Below, in pieces: positions 15,538-25,758 of a DNA stretch of 28,194 bases. The position numbers and the translations under genes were made by a program. The DNA is taken from the NCBI GenBank assembly GCA_964469165.1, contig CAYXXZ010000037.1:1-28194 (forward strand), written 5' to 3'. The notes beneath the pieces are model-generated. The model was not told the origin of the DNA and did no database searches. It saw only the letters and a list, made by a program, of their open reading frames with translations. The stretch is from CAYXXZ01 sp964469165. Lineage in GTDB: Bacteria; Pseudomonadota; Gammaproteobacteria; Pseudomonadales; Porticoccaceae. Position 1 is the stretch's first letter. Each line of letters opens with the position of its first letter.

Positions 15538-17121
15538 CTACCGGGCAATGCGTCGCAACAACGCCGCCGTCGAACCGTCCAGTTCCAGCGGCGCGTCCTC
15601 CGCCAGCAACTGATTCGCGATGGCCTTGCCGAATTCCACGCCCCACTGATCGAAGGAGTTGATATTCCAGATCGCACCCTGCACGAATACCTTGTGCTCA
15701 TACAGGGCGAGGAGCGCACCAAAATTGCGCGGGCTCAGCTCTTCCAGCAGCAATGTATTGGACGGCCGGTTGCCCGGATAGCGCTTGTGAGGCGGCAGAT
15801 CCGGCCCTGTCTTGCCGCGCATCAGGGCGGCGCCCTGGGCCAGCATGTTGGCGAGCAGCACCCGGTGATTCCCGGGAATACTCAGCGGATCTCTGACCAC
15901 GCCGATGAAATCCACCGGCACCAGATGACTGCCCTGGTGCAACAACTGGAAAAAACTGTGTTGTCCGGTGGTGCCTGTCGACCCCCAAAGTATAGGGCCG
16001 GTGACATGGTTCAACACAGCGCCATCGCGGCTCACGGATTTGCCGTTGCTCTCCATGTCGAGCTGCTGCAGATAAAACGGCAATTGCAGAAGGCGCTCGC
16101 AGTAGGGAATCACCGCCTGCGTCTGCGCGCCGAGGAAGTTGCCGTACCAGATTCCCAGCAATGCCAGGATCACCGGCATATTCTGCCGCCAGGGTGTATT
16201 TCTGAAATGCGCGTCCATCTCGGCGGCGCCGTCGAGCATGGCGCTGAAATGGTCGTTGCCGATGGCGATGGCGATGGCCAGCCCGACGCCCGACCACAGG
16301 GAATAGCGCCCGCCCACCCAATCCCAGAATTCGATGATGTTTTCGCCGCGAATACCGAGCCTCAAGGCGTTGTCCGGGGCCGCGGTTACGGCAATGAAAT
16401 GGCTGCTCGCAAAGGGTTCGGCCAGGCCCAGGCCGTCACCGAGCCAGTGGCGCGCGTACTGGGCATTGAGCAGGGTTTCCTGGGTGGTGAAGGTCTTGCT
16501 GCACAGAATCACCACCGTGGTTGCGGGGTTCAGCGCGGCGAGCGTCGAGCGGATCACTTCGCCGTCCACATTGGCGACGAAATGAACCCGAAGACCCGGC
16601 GCGGCAAATTCCTTGAGAGCCTCACAGGCCAGGCGCGGGCCCAGATCGGAGCCGCCGATGCCGAGATTGACCACGTCGGTGATGGCATCGCCGCGCGCGC
16701 CGCGCCAGGCACCGCTGCGAATGGCATCGCTGATCCCCCCCATGCGCTCGCGCTGTGCGGCAATGGCAGCGCCGATATCCGCGAGCTCCTCGGGCAGGCG
16801 CGCCGGCGGTGTGCGCAACGCGGTGTGCAGCACCGGGCGGTTTTCCGTGCCGTTGATGGGCTCGCCACGGAACATCGCGTCGCGCAAGCGCGCCAACGGC
16901 GACGCCTGCGCCAGCGCCAGCAGCGCATCGAGAATTTCGTCGTCGACACGGTTCTTGGCGTAATCCAGAAACAGGCCGCCGCAGGACGCGGAGAACGTTA
17001 TGTGGCGGTCGTCGTCGCGCGCAAGCAGCGCGGCAATGTCGATATCGGCAGCGCGCTGCGCCAATTGGCTCAGTCTCTGCCAGGCCTGCGTGGCTGTAGC
17101 GTCATAAAGGTTGGCTGTCAT
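15538..17121 (-). CDS. pgi: Glucose-6-phosphate isomerase
   Basis: Interconverts glucose-6-phosphate and fructose-6-phosphate in the cytoplasm. The 527-residue protein has VNLGIGGSDLGP, the signature GGRYSLWSGVGL, NGKSVSRDG, GTTGQHSFFQLLHQG, and the C-terminal signature GAIWNINSFDQWGVEFGK with the conserved lysine. It is slightly shorter than E. coli Pgi (549). Its ATG at 17121 overlaps the pgl stop by four bases (ATGA), so the two are coupled. In an Entner-Doudoroff cell lacking phosphofructokinase it would mainly run toward glucose-6-phosphate; that physiology is inferred. Confidence 0.96.
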   Translation of the reverse strand: MTANLYDATATQAWQRLSQLAQRAADIDIAALLARDDDRHITFSASCGGLFLDYAKNRVDDEILDALLALAQASPLARLRDAMFRGEPINGTENRPVLHTALRTPPARLPEELADIGAAIAAQRERMGGISDAIRSGAWRGARGDAITDVVNLGIGGSDLGPRLACEALKEFAAPGLRVHFVANVDGEVIRSTLAALNPATTVVILCSKTFTTQETLLNAQYARHWLGDGLGLAEPFASSHFIAVTAAPDNALRLGIRGENIIEFWDWVGGRYSLWSGVGLAIAIAIGNDHFSAMLDGAAEMDAHFRNTPWRQNMPVILALLGIWYGNFLGAQTQAVIPYCERLLQLPFYLQQLDMESNGKSVSRDGAVLNHVTGPILWGSTGTTGQHSFFQLLHQGSHLVPVDFIGVVRDPLSIPGNHRVLLANMLAQGAALMRGKTGPDLPPHKRYPGNRPSNTLLLEELSPRNFGALLALYEHKVFVQGAIWNINSFDQWGVEFGKAIANQLLAEDAPLELDGSTAALLRRIAR

Positions 17122-17834
17122 GCCGGCTCCTTGGCGTCACTCCAATACACACTGACCGGCACACGCGGTTGATTCAGCACAGCGGCAACCGGCAACTGCA
17201 ACGGGTCTGCGGTGTCCGCAGCCTGTTCGAGCAGTGTTTTTTTCGCGGCGCCGGTAATGTGAATGAAAACATGGTGTGCGCGCGCAAGCTGTGCGAGCGT
17301 CATCGTCATTCTCTCGTGGCTGGCGCGCGGCGGCGTGATCGCTGCGCAGAGCTGCGCACCCTGCGGATCCAGTGCCGCCGCCAGACCCTCGGCACCGGGA
17401 AACAGCGATGCAGTGTGGCCATCGTCGCCCATGCCGAGCACCATCACGTCGGGCACACCCAGTTCCTGCAACGCGCGCTCACAGGCCGCCATCCCCTCCA
17501 GCGCCGTGGCGGCCTCGTTCTTGAGGCCCACGAAGCGCGCGGATGCGGCGGCGTTGATCAGCAGGTGCTCGCGGGCAAGCCCTTCGTTGCTGTCCTGGTG
17601 GTCGACAGCCACCCAGCGCTCGTCCGCCAGGGTCACGGTAACCTGTTGCCAGGGAATGGACTGTCGCGACAGCTCGGCAAAGAAGCCGAGCGGCGTGCGG
17701 CCTCCGGACACGGCGAGCAGCGCGCTGCCGTTGCGCTTGATGGTGGCACCCAGCAGCGCCGCGACGGTTTCTGCCAGCTGCCGGTCGAGCGCGGCGTTGT
17801 CCGCGAACATATGCCATACGGGAAAGTCATTCAT
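17118..17834 (-). CDS. pgl: 6-phosphogluconolactonase (DevB/SOL type)
   Basis: Hydrolyses 6-phosphogluconolactone made by Zwf to 6-phosphogluconate. Landmarks are SGGRTP, TLADERWV, NEGLAREHLL, and VMVLGMGDDGHTASLFP, typical of the NagB/RpiA-fold lactonase. I use ATG 17834 (MNDFPV; 238 residues) because AGGAG stands five bases upstream; an ATG five codons earlier (17849) has its purines too close. With this start the gene overlaps the zwf 3' end by eight bases, and its own stop overlaps pgi. Confidence 0.93.
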   Translation of the reverse strand: MNDFPVWHMFADNAALDRQLAETVAALLGATIKRNGSALLAVSGGRTPLGFFAELSRQSIPWQQVTVTLADERWVAVDHQDSNEGLAREHLLINAAASARFVGLKNEAATALEGMAACERALQELGVPDVMVLGMGDDGHTASLFPGAEGLAAALDPQGAQLCAAITPPRASHERMTMTLAQLARAHHVFIHITGAAKKTLLEQAADTADPLQLPVAAVLNQPRVPVSVYWSDAKEPA

Positions 17835-19278
17835 GCCAGCTCCTGCCATCCTTTTCGATCAACAGCTCCGCCTTGGTCGGCCCCCAGGCACCAGCGTGGT
17901 AGGGTTTCACTTCGATGCCCTGTTTGTGCCAGGCGTCGATCAGCGCATCGCACCAGCGCCACGATTCCTCCACTTCCTCACGGCCGACGAACAATGACTG
18001 ATCGCCATTGATGATGTCGAGAAACAAACGCTCATAGGCGTCGGGAACCCGGTCGAGATCCGACGAACCGAGAAAATCGAGATTCAGGTTCTGCTTCACC
18101 AGGCCCATCTTGTTTTTCAGGCTGTGCAATTTCGAGACCATCTGCATCTCGATACCCTCGTTGGGTTGCAGGCGGATCACCAGGCGGTTGGGAATATTTT
18201 CGCCCCTGGAAAAAATATTGTAGGGCAGACTTTTGTAACTGATGACGATTTCGGTGAGCTTTTCGGCGAGGCGTTTACCCGTGCGCAAGTAGAAAGGCAC
18301 GCCGGCCCAGCGCCAGTTGTCGATGAACGCCTTGATGGCCACGAAGGTTTCCGTATTGCTGTTGCAATCCCGGCAGCCCTCTTCTTCGAGGTAACCGGGC
18401 ACGGCGACACCCTGATACCAGCCCTGGGCGTACTGTCCGCGCACCGCGTGATCCGCGACACTGCTTTCGTCGATGATGCGCAACGAGCGCAGGATTTTTA
18501 CCTTCTCGTCGCGAATCGCCTCGGCGGACAGCGAGTTGGGCGGCTCCATGGCGACCAGGCACAACAGCTGCATCAGATGGTTTTGCACCATGTCCCGCAA
18601 TTGACCCACCTGATCGTAATAGGACCAACGCCCTTCGATGCCGACGGTTTCCGCCACCGTGATCTGCACGTGGTCGATACAGCCCTGATCCCACTGGGTG
18701 TTGATGAAACGGTTGGCGAAGCGCAGCACCAGCAGGTTCTGCACGGTCTCCTTGCCCAGATAGTGATCGATGCGGTAGATGCTCTCCTCGGCAAAGTAGC
18801 GGCCCACGGTCTCGTTCACGTCGATACAGCTTTGCAGGTCGTGGCCAATGGGTTTTTCCAGCACGATACGGCAGTCGCCCTGCAGACAGCCTTCACTGCC
18901 CAGGCGCTCGCAGATCCCGCCAAACAGGCGCGGCGGCGTCGCCAGATAAAAGATATTGGTACCCTGTGCAGACAGTCGTGCCGCGAGCGCGGCGTAATCC
19001 GGCGTGTCGTTGAAATCCAGCATCAGATAATCGAATCGGGCGGCGAAATGCGCCCATTTTTGGTCCGACCAGCGACTGTCATCGACATGGCGGCGCACCT
19101 TGTCCTTGAGTTCGGCAAGAAATTCTTTCACTGTCAGCGCCTGGCGCGCCAGGGCGAGAATGCGCAACTTGCGCGGCAACAGCTGGCAGTAGTCCAGGTG
19201 ATAGAGTGCGGGAAACAGCTTGCGCGCCGACAGGTCGCCCTTGGCGCCGAAAATGATGAGTTCGTAATCCCCCTCCAT
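17827..19278 (-). CDS. zwf: Glucose-6-phosphate 1-dehydrogenase
   Basis: Oxidises glucose-6-phosphate to 6-phosphogluconolactone with NAD(P)+, the entry to the Entner-Doudoroff and oxidative pentose routes. The 483-residue protein starts with the dinucleotide-binding motif FGAKGDLSARKLFPALY (residues 10-26). The substrate-binding motif RIDHYLGK lies at 169-176 and the probable catalytic His at 234 in DMVQNHLMQLL. I start it at ATG 19278 because GGGGAGG is well placed upstream and the gene then begins one base after the eda stop. Cofactor preference cannot be read reliably from the sequence. Confidence 0.95.
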   Translation of the reverse strand: MEGDYELIIFGAKGDLSARKLFPALYHLDYCQLLPRKLRILALARQALTVKEFLAELKDKVRRHVDDSRWSDQKWAHFAARFDYLMLDFNDTPDYAALAARLSAQGTNIFYLATPPRLFGGICERLGSEGCLQGDCRIVLEKPIGHDLQSCIDVNETVGRYFAEESIYRIDHYLGKETVQNLLVLRFANRFINTQWDQGCIDHVQITVAETVGIEGRWSYYDQVGQLRDMVQNHLMQLLCLVAMEPPNSLSAEAIRDEKVKILRSLRIIDESSVADHAVRGQYAQGWYQGVAVPGYLEEEGCRDCNSNTETFVAIKAFIDNWRWAGVPFYLRTGKRLAEKLTEIVISYKSLPYNIFSRGENIPNRLVIRLQPNEGIEMQMVSKLHSLKNKMGLVKQNLNLDFLGSSDLDRVPDAYERLFLDIINGDQSLFVGREEVEESWRWCDALIDAWHKQGIEVKPYHAGAWGPTKAELLIEKDGRSWHE

Positions 19279-19279
19279 G

Positions 19280-19930
19280 TCAGCCTCCCCGCGGGCGCAG
19301 CTCGACGACTCTGGCAACCGCCTGTGCCGCCAGTGCCGTTATGCCGCGCCACTCCTGCTCAGCGATCCGTGACGCTGGCGCCATCCAGGAGCCACCCAGG
19401 GTTTTCACGGCCGGTATCGCGAAATATTCGTCGAGCTGCGCCAGACCGATACCCCCCGTGGGGCAAAAGGACACCTGTGGAAACGGCCCCGCAAGCGCCT
19501 TCAGCGCATTTGCGCCACCGATGGCATGCGCGGGGAAAAATTTCAGGATATCAAGGCCCTTGTCGACACAGGTCATCAGTTCGCTGGCGGTGGCGATCCC
19601 CGGCATGAAGGGCACACCGCAGCCGACACCTGCATTCAACAAGGCGGGTGTCGCACCTGGGGACACCAGAAACTCGGCGCCCGCGGCCAGCGCGTCGTCT
19701 ACGTCCGCGGGCGTGGTGACCGTGCCGGCGCCGACGATCACGCCCTCTACTTCGGCACGGATACGACGGATCGCTTCCAGGCCCGCCGCCGTGCGCAAAG
19801 TGATCTCGATGACGGGCAATCCGCCCGCCAGCAGAGCGCGCGCCAAGGGCACCGCGTCTGCTCCGCTCCGCAGGGTAACCACCGGCATTAGCGGCGCTCT
19901 CGCGACAATGGTATGCAAGCTATTTTCCAT
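19280..19930 (-). CDS. eda: KDPG aldolase (2-dehydro-3-deoxy-phosphogluconate aldolase)
   Basis: Cleaves 2-keto-3-deoxy-6-phosphogluconate to pyruvate and glyceraldehyde-3-phosphate, the last Entner-Doudoroff step. The 216-residue class I aldolase shows the catalytic Glu42 in EITLRT, GAGTV, FLVSPG, the Schiff-base Lys130 in ILKFFPA, and the phosphate loop CPTGGI. Length and motifs are canonical. The start ATG at 19930 overlaps the glk 3' end by 11 bases with GGGA upstream, and the stop is one base from zwf, so it is co-translated with its neighbours. Confidence 0.96.
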   Translation of the reverse strand: MENSLHTIVARAPLMPVVTLRSGADAVPLARALLAGGLPVIEITLRTAAGLEAIRRIRAEVEGVIVGAGTVTTPADVDDALAAGAEFLVSPGATPALLNAGVGCGVPFMPGIATASELMTCVDKGLDILKFFPAHAIGGANALKALAGPFPQVSFCPTGGIGLAQLDEYFAIPAVKTLGGSWMAPASRIAEQEWRGITALAAQAVARVVELRPRGG

Positions 19931-20909
19931 CTTGGATTCCCTGGTTGTTCGCGCGCTGCAAACAGCGCGTCGCGCCTATGAGGCCGAGATTGTCGGCAAG
20001 CAACACGCGCACTGGAATATTGCGGACATATGCCCTGAAGCGACCCTTGTCTTCGAAGCGCGCCCGAAACTGGCTGGCGGCGAGAAAATCGATGATGCGC
20101 GGCGCGATGCCCCCCGCGATATAGACGCCGCCTCTCGCGCCCACCGTCAGTGCCATGTTGCCGGCCACCGAACCGAAGATGGCGCAGAACATGGCGAGTG
20201 CCTCTGCCGCCAGACTGGCAGGTTCAGCCAACGCCTGCTCGCTTATCGCCTCCGGCTCGGCGTGCACCGCTTCGCGCCCCGCCAGGGTCGCCAGGGCCTG
20301 ATAGATATTCAGGATACCGCTGCCCGACAACAGGCGCTCCACCGATACCCGCGGGTATTTTTTCAAGAGCAGGCGCAATACGTCGATTTCCCGATCATTG
20401 CAGGGGGCAAAATCCACGTGCCCGCCCTCGCCTTCCAGCACCCTGTCGCCATCCGCCGCGGGCACCAGGGTACAGGTGCCGAGGCCCGTTCCGGCACCCA
20501 GCACGGCACAGGGCCATCCCGCCACGCCATCGCCACCGCCAATCTGGTGCCACTGGCCGGGATCGAGCGCGGCGACCGCATGGCCGATGGCGACAAAGTC
20601 GTTGATCAGCACCACCGGGGCGCCCCCCAGACAGCGGGCGATGTAGTGCCTGTCCATTGTCCAGCGATTATTGGTGAGGTGCAGAATATCGCCCTCCACC
20701 AGGCTTGCCACCGCAATACAGGCGCCGCGCACGTCCACCTCCGGGCCCATCTCGGCGATGAAGTGCGCAAGCACCCCCGCGAAGCTCTCGAAATCCGCCA
20801 CCCGGTATTTGCGCACGAGTTCCAGCCGACCGCTGTGCGCGTGCGCCAGCGCAAAACGTGCGTTGGTACCACCGATATCCGCCACCAAATACCAGAGCGA
20901 CTCGCGCAT
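19920..20909 (-). CDS. glk: Glucokinase (ROK-independent Glk family)
   Basis: Phosphorylates glucose with ATP to glucose-6-phosphate. The 329-residue protein has VADIGGTNARFAL (phosphate-1, residues 9-21), the catalytic Asp104 in LINDFVAIGHAV, LGAGTGLGTCTL (adenosine/phosphate-2) and EGGHVDFAP. I start it at ATG 20909 (MRESLWY), one base after the edd stop. Longer in-frame versions reach into edd and lack conservation. Here it would take free glucose released by MalQ or imported sugar into the Entner-Doudoroff enzymes beside it. Confidence 0.94.
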   Translation of the reverse strand: MRESLWYLVADIGGTNARFALAHAHSGRLELVRKYRVADFESFAGVLAHFIAEMGPEVDVRGACIAVASLVEGDILHLTNNRWTMDRHYIARCLGGAPVVLINDFVAIGHAVAALDPGQWHQIGGGDGVAGWPCAVLGAGTGLGTCTLVPAADGDRVLEGEGGHVDFAPCNDREIDVLRLLLKKYPRVSVERLLSGSGILNIYQALATLAGREAVHAEPEAISEQALAEPASLAAEALAMFCAIFGSVAGNMALTVGARGGVYIAGGIAPRIIDFLAASQFRARFEDKGRFRAYVRNIPVRVLLADNLGLIGATRCLQRANNQGIQDGK

Positions 20910-20910
20910 G

Positions 20911-22740
<1,830 letters not shown>

Positions 22741-22777
22741 AGCAATCTCCCAAAACCCTACAGACAAGCATAGTGCC

Positions 22778-22806
22778 ACTATATAGACAAACAATGGCAG
22801 TATGAA
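22778..22806 (-). promoter_or_regulatory. Candidate sigma-70 promoter of the edd-to-glg cluster
   Basis: On the minus strand, TTCATA (22806-22801) and TATAGT (22783-22778) are spaced by 17 bases and leave a leader of about 30 bases before the edd ATG. The -10 hexamer matches five of six positions and the -35 four of six. I see no clear HexR-type AT-rich palindrome (TGTAAT...ATTACA) here. Confidence 0.4.
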
Positions 22807-22920
22807 AACAGGAGCCGAAAACTCTCTTGCAGGCGCGCCTTTACTCGGAAAAGGCCCACGCAAAATACACGCCGCGAGACTTCGCGGGATTAGCGCGATG
22901 GACTGGCCGCGCGAAAGTGG

Positions 22921-23002
22921 GTTATAAGCTGTAAGCTGTAAGCTCTAAGTTGAACGCTGGCAGAGCTCAGTTCTTGCAGTGCTCCGGCTTAAGGCTTACA
23001 GC
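22921..23002. repeat. Family-1 palindromic repeat, copy D (edd upstream region)
   Basis: The left end shows the clearest heptad array: TAAGCTG, TAAGCTG, TAAGCTC, TAAGTTG in direct succession (22925-22952). The core AACGCTGGCAGAGCTCAG / TTCTTGCAGTGCTCC follows, with right end CTTAAGGCTTACAGC (22988-23002). Bases 22932-22960 are a perfect 29-bp reverse complement of 23076-23104 in copy E. It lies in the 392-bp divergent spacer between edd and the hydrolase gene. Confidence 0.75.
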
Positions 23003-23046
23003 GCGTGTCGCCTTACTCACGGCTGTGGCCTACCTTCCTGATTACT

Positions 23047-23110
23047 GCGTAAACGCTGGTAGAGCGGAGTTTTTTCCAGCGTTCAACTTAGAGCTTACAG
23101 CTTATAGCTC
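23047..23110. repeat. Family-1 palindromic repeat, copy E (partial, opposite orientation to D)
   Basis: Begins near GCGTAAACGCTGGTAGAGC and ends with CCAGCGTTCAACTTAGAGC followed by TTACAGCTTATAGCTC. The heptad arm is intact on the right but the left terminal arm is missing. It faces copy D across about 45 bp and ends 22 bases before the hydrolase start codon. Confidence 0.7.
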
Positions 23111-23132
23111 ATCTACAGAGGAATCTCTGGCC

Positions 23133-23702
23133 ATGCTTTTGAACGCTTCCCAATCCCAGCTTGTACTGGTCGATTATCAGGCCCGCCTCATGCCGGCCAT
23201 TCAAGATGCCGAGAGCGTTTTGAAAAATGCCCGCCTGCTGGCGCGAATGGCAGAACTGACCGGCGTGCCCAGCATCGGCACCGAGCAGCGCCCCGAAAAA
23301 CTGGGCCCCAACCCCGATGAGTTGCGCGGCCAGCGCACGCTGATCAAAAGTCACTTCAGCGCCGTGCCGGACGGGCTTGCGGATTGGCTGCGCTCCCCCG
23401 TTGCCACGGAAAGCTCGGCAACAAACGCCAACCCGGCAACCACACGCAACACCATCGTCATTGCCGGCTGCGAAGCTCATGTCTGCCTGCTGCAAACCGC
23501 ACTCGACCTCATTGCCGAGGCATTCAGCCTGTGGGTCGTTTGCGACGCCTGCGGCTCGCGCACCGAACGCAACCGCGATGCGGCCTTTGCACGCCTGGCC
23601 CGTGCCGGTGCAACACTGGTGACCACGGAGATGGTTGGCTTTGAATGGCTCCGCTCGGCGGACCACGCCGCATTTCGCGAGTTTCAGGCCTTGATTCGCT
23701 AA
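23133..23702 (+). CDS. Isochorismatase-family (cysteine hydrolase) protein
   Basis: A 189-residue cysteine hydrolase of the isochorismatase/YcaC-like superfamily. The Asp-Lys-Cys triad is visible: Asp14 in LVLVDYQ, Lys72 in LIKSHFSAV, and Cys118 in AGCEAHVCLLQT, which includes the usual cis-peptide region before the cysteine. I start it at ATG 23133 with AGAGGA about ten bases upstream; a longer in-frame reading runs back through two intergenic repeats and is not credible. The natural substrate is unknown; this subgroup is usually annotated only as hydrolase. It is transcribed away from edd, and a REP palindrome follows the stop. Confidence 0.88.
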   Translation: MLLNASQSQLVLVDYQARLMPAIQDAESVLKNARLLARMAELTGVPSIGTEQRPEKLGPNPDELRGQRTLIKSHFSAVPDGLADWLRSPVATESSATNANPATTRNTIVIAGCEAHVCLLQTALDLIAEAFSLWVVCDACGSRTERNRDAAFARLARAGATLVTTEMVGFEWLRSADHAAFREFQALIR

Positions 23703-23713
23703 ACCCACCCGCG

Positions 23714-23737
23714 CAGGAGCGGCCAAGGCCGCTCCTG
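23714..23737. repeat. Short REP-like palindrome
   Basis: CAGGAGCGGCC (23714-23724) and GGCCGCTCCTG (23727-23737) form a perfect 11-bp stem around AA. The GGAGCGGCC motif is a common REP-type palindrome in gammaproteobacteria. No T-run follows, so it is a weak terminator candidate for the upstream hydrolase gene. Confidence 0.6.
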
Positions 23738-23865
23738 GGCACTCATGAAACGTCAACAAACACGAGACGCAAGCGTGCAAAAGACTGTTCAAAGGCAAGA
23801 ATCGGAGTTTCACTGCCGGAACTCTTGGTTATGCTGTTGAACAATCACGACATCGGGACCTCGCC

Positions 23866-24945
23866 TTGACCATCGACCAGCCCTTTCCCTCCGCCTACAC
23901 CAGCGATGACGCCCGCTGGCGGGCTGTGCAGGTGCGCGACCCGGAGGCCGATGAACACTTTGTCTACGGCGTGCGCACCAGCGGTGTGTATCGTCGCCCC
24001 AGCGCCGCATCGCGACTGCCGAAACGCGAGAACGTGGTATTTTTCACGTCGCCAGAGGCCGCGGAGGCTGCGGGTTATCGCACCAGTCGGCGCAATCCGG
24101 ACGATCACAAGAGAAAGGCGCAGCACGCCGCGCTGGTGGCGCAGGCCTGTCGCGCGATGGAAACCGCGGATGTACCTGCCGACCTGGGCACACTGGCTGC
24201 CCGGGCGGGTCTCAGCCCATCCCACTTCCATCGTCTGTTCAAGGCGGAAACGGGGCTGACACCCAAGGCCTATGCGTCCGCGCAACGCGCCCGCAGGCTG
24301 CGCGAGGCGCTGAACTCACCCAACCTGTCGGTTACGGAGGCAATCTATGACGCGGGTTTCAACGCCAATAGCCGTTTCTATGAAACCTCGGAAAAACTGC
24401 TCGGCATGCGCGCCAAAGACTACCGCGCGGGGGGTGCTGGCATGAGCATCCATTTCGCGGTGGCCCAGTGCTCGCTGGGCGCTCTCGCCGTTGCACAAAG
24501 CCAGCGCGGCATTTGCGCCATTTTGCTGGGGGATGATCCCGAGCTTCTGGTACGCGACCTTCAGGACCAGTTTCCGAACGCGCAATTCCTGGGCGGCGAT
24601 GGCGAATTCGAACAATTGGTTGCCTTGGTCGTGGGTTTCATCGAAGCACCCGCCAAGGGTCTCAACCTTCCTCTCGACCTGCGCGGCACGGCGTTTCAGG
24701 AGCGCGTGTGGCAGGCGCTGCGGGAAATCCCCCCCGGCACCACGACAAATTATTCGGAGCTGGCGGCACGCATCGGCGCACCCAGTGCGGTGCGCGCCGT
24801 CGCCCGGGCCTGCGGCGCGAACCGCATCGCCGTCGCCATCCCCTGCCATCGCGTGGTGCGACGCGATGGCAACATCTCGGGCTATCGCTGGGGTGTGGAA
24901 CGCAAACGGGAGCTGTTGCGGCGCGAAGCAGAAGATTCGGATTAG
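23866..24945 (+). CDS. ada: Ada-like protein: degenerate sensor domain + AraC HTH + O6-alkylguanine-DNA alkyltransferase
   Basis: A 359-residue protein with E. coli Ada architecture. Residues 15-82 form the N-terminal Ada_Zn_binding-like domain, 85-188 the AraC-type helix-turn-helix (LAARAGLSPSHFHRLFKAETG; second helix pair near 155-185), and 195-355 the methyltransferase. The C-terminal acceptor Cys327 is intact in AIPCHRVV, and GTAFQERVWQALREIPPGTT is conserved. All four zinc/methyl-acceptor cysteines of the N-terminal domain are replaced: Arg43, Ala47, Ser74 and Asn77 stand where E. coli has Cys38, Cys42, Cys69 and Cys72. Direct O6-alkylguanine repair should remain; methylphosphotriester sensing should not. 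The start is TTG 23866 with a poor ribosome site, so the N-terminus is uncertain. Confidence 0.88.
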   Translation: MTIDQPFPSAYTSDDARWRAVQVRDPEADEHFVYGVRTSGVYRRPSAASRLPKRENVVFFTSPEAAEAAGYRTSRRNPDDHKRKAQHAALVAQACRAMETADVPADLGTLAARAGLSPSHFHRLFKAETGLTPKAYASAQRARRLREALNSPNLSVTEAIYDAGFNANSRFYETSEKLLGMRAKDYRAGGAGMSIHFAVAQCSLGALAVAQSQRGICAILLGDDPELLVRDLQDQFPNAQFLGGDGEFEQLVALVVGFIEAPAKGLNLPLDLRGTAFQERVWQALREIPPGTTTNYSELAARIGAPSAVRAVARACGANRIAVAIPCHRVVRRDGNISGYRWGVERKRELLRREAEDSD

Positions 24946-25002
24946 CCTGCGCTACCGCGAGCGCTATACTGCTGTCACCACGACACTGACTGTACTTGCC
25001 TT

Positions 25003-25728
25003 ATGTCCAAACCCCTTTTGATTGCCTGCGCCGGCCACACCTTTCCCGAGATCAGCGCCCGTGAAGGTGACTTTGACGACTGGATCAGCGCGGGGCTCGG
25101 CAACCACTTGCCCATTCAAACACTGGACATGCGCCAGTCGCCGCCGCTGCCGCAGGCAGCGAGCCTGGCCGGCGTGGTGGTGACCGGTTCCCAGGCCATG
25201 GTCAGCGACCGCGAGCCCTGGAGCGAAAGGCTGGCGCACTGGCTGCGCACCCTGGTTGAGCAGAATATTCCCGTTCTCGGCATCTGCTACGGCCACCAGT
25301 TGCTCGCCCATGCCTTCGGTGGCGATGTAGGCTATCACCCCGATGGTATCGAAATAGGCACCACGGAAATCCACCTGACGAGCGACGCCGCGAAGGACCC
25401 TTTGTTCAGAGACACACCCAGCCGCTTCAGCGCGCAAGAGGTGCACAGGCAATCGGTTCTGACCCTGCCGGAGGGCGCACACTGGTTGGCGCGCGGCGCG
25501 TTCGAACCCCACCAGGCGTTTCGTATCGGCAGCTGTGGCTGGGGTGTGCAATTCCACCCGGAATTCTCCGCCACGGCCATGCGTGGCTACATCGAGCAAA
25601 TGCACGACGCCTTGCTGAGCCAGAAACGCGACCCTCATGCTTTGGCCAGCAACGTGCGCGCAACCCCGCAGGCAAGCGCGCTGCTGGCACGCTTTGCCGA
25701 TATCGCGGCGGAAAACTGCCATTCGTAG
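25003..25728 (+). CDS. Class I glutamine amidotransferase (stand-alone, GMP synthase-like)
   Basis: A 241-residue stand-alone triad amidotransferase domain. The nucleophile Cys95 lies in GICYGHQLLA and the His185/Glu187 pair in VQFHPEF. VVVTGSQAMVSDREPW is typical of the YfeJ/GuaA-like GATase1 group. It has no fused synthetase, so its acceptor partner is unknown. Proteins of this group are often annotated as GMP synthase-like or gamma-glutamyl-hydrolase-like; the true guaA lies separately at 27871 onward. It follows ada by 57 bp on the same strand and ends 30 bp from the convergent transporter gene. Confidence 0.87.
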   Translation: MSKPLLIACAGHTFPEISAREGDFDDWISAGLGNHLPIQTLDMRQSPPLPQAASLAGVVVTGSQAMVSDREPWSERLAHWLRTLVEQNIPVLGICYGHQLLAHAFGGDVGYHPDGIEIGTTEIHLTSDAAKDPLFRDTPSRFSAQEVHRQSVLTLPEGAHWLARGAFEPHQAFRIGSCGWGVQFHPEFSATAMRGYIEQMHDALLSQKRDPHALASNVRATPQASALLARFADIAAENCHS

Positions 25729-25758
25729 CAAGAAATCTCGTGGCGTTCGCGCAGATGC

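Noticed and set aside
22741..22863. N-terminal extension of edd with a hydrophobic, membrane-like segment
   Set aside because: Edd is a soluble cytoplasmic enzyme that starts at the equivalent of ATG 22740. The extension crosses the candidate promoter and lacks a ribosome site of its own.
22950..23132. 61-residue N-terminal extension of the isochorismatase-family protein
   Set aside because: It translates through repeat copies D and E. The family domain starts at MLLNASQSQLVLVDYQ, and a ribosome site precedes ATG 23133.
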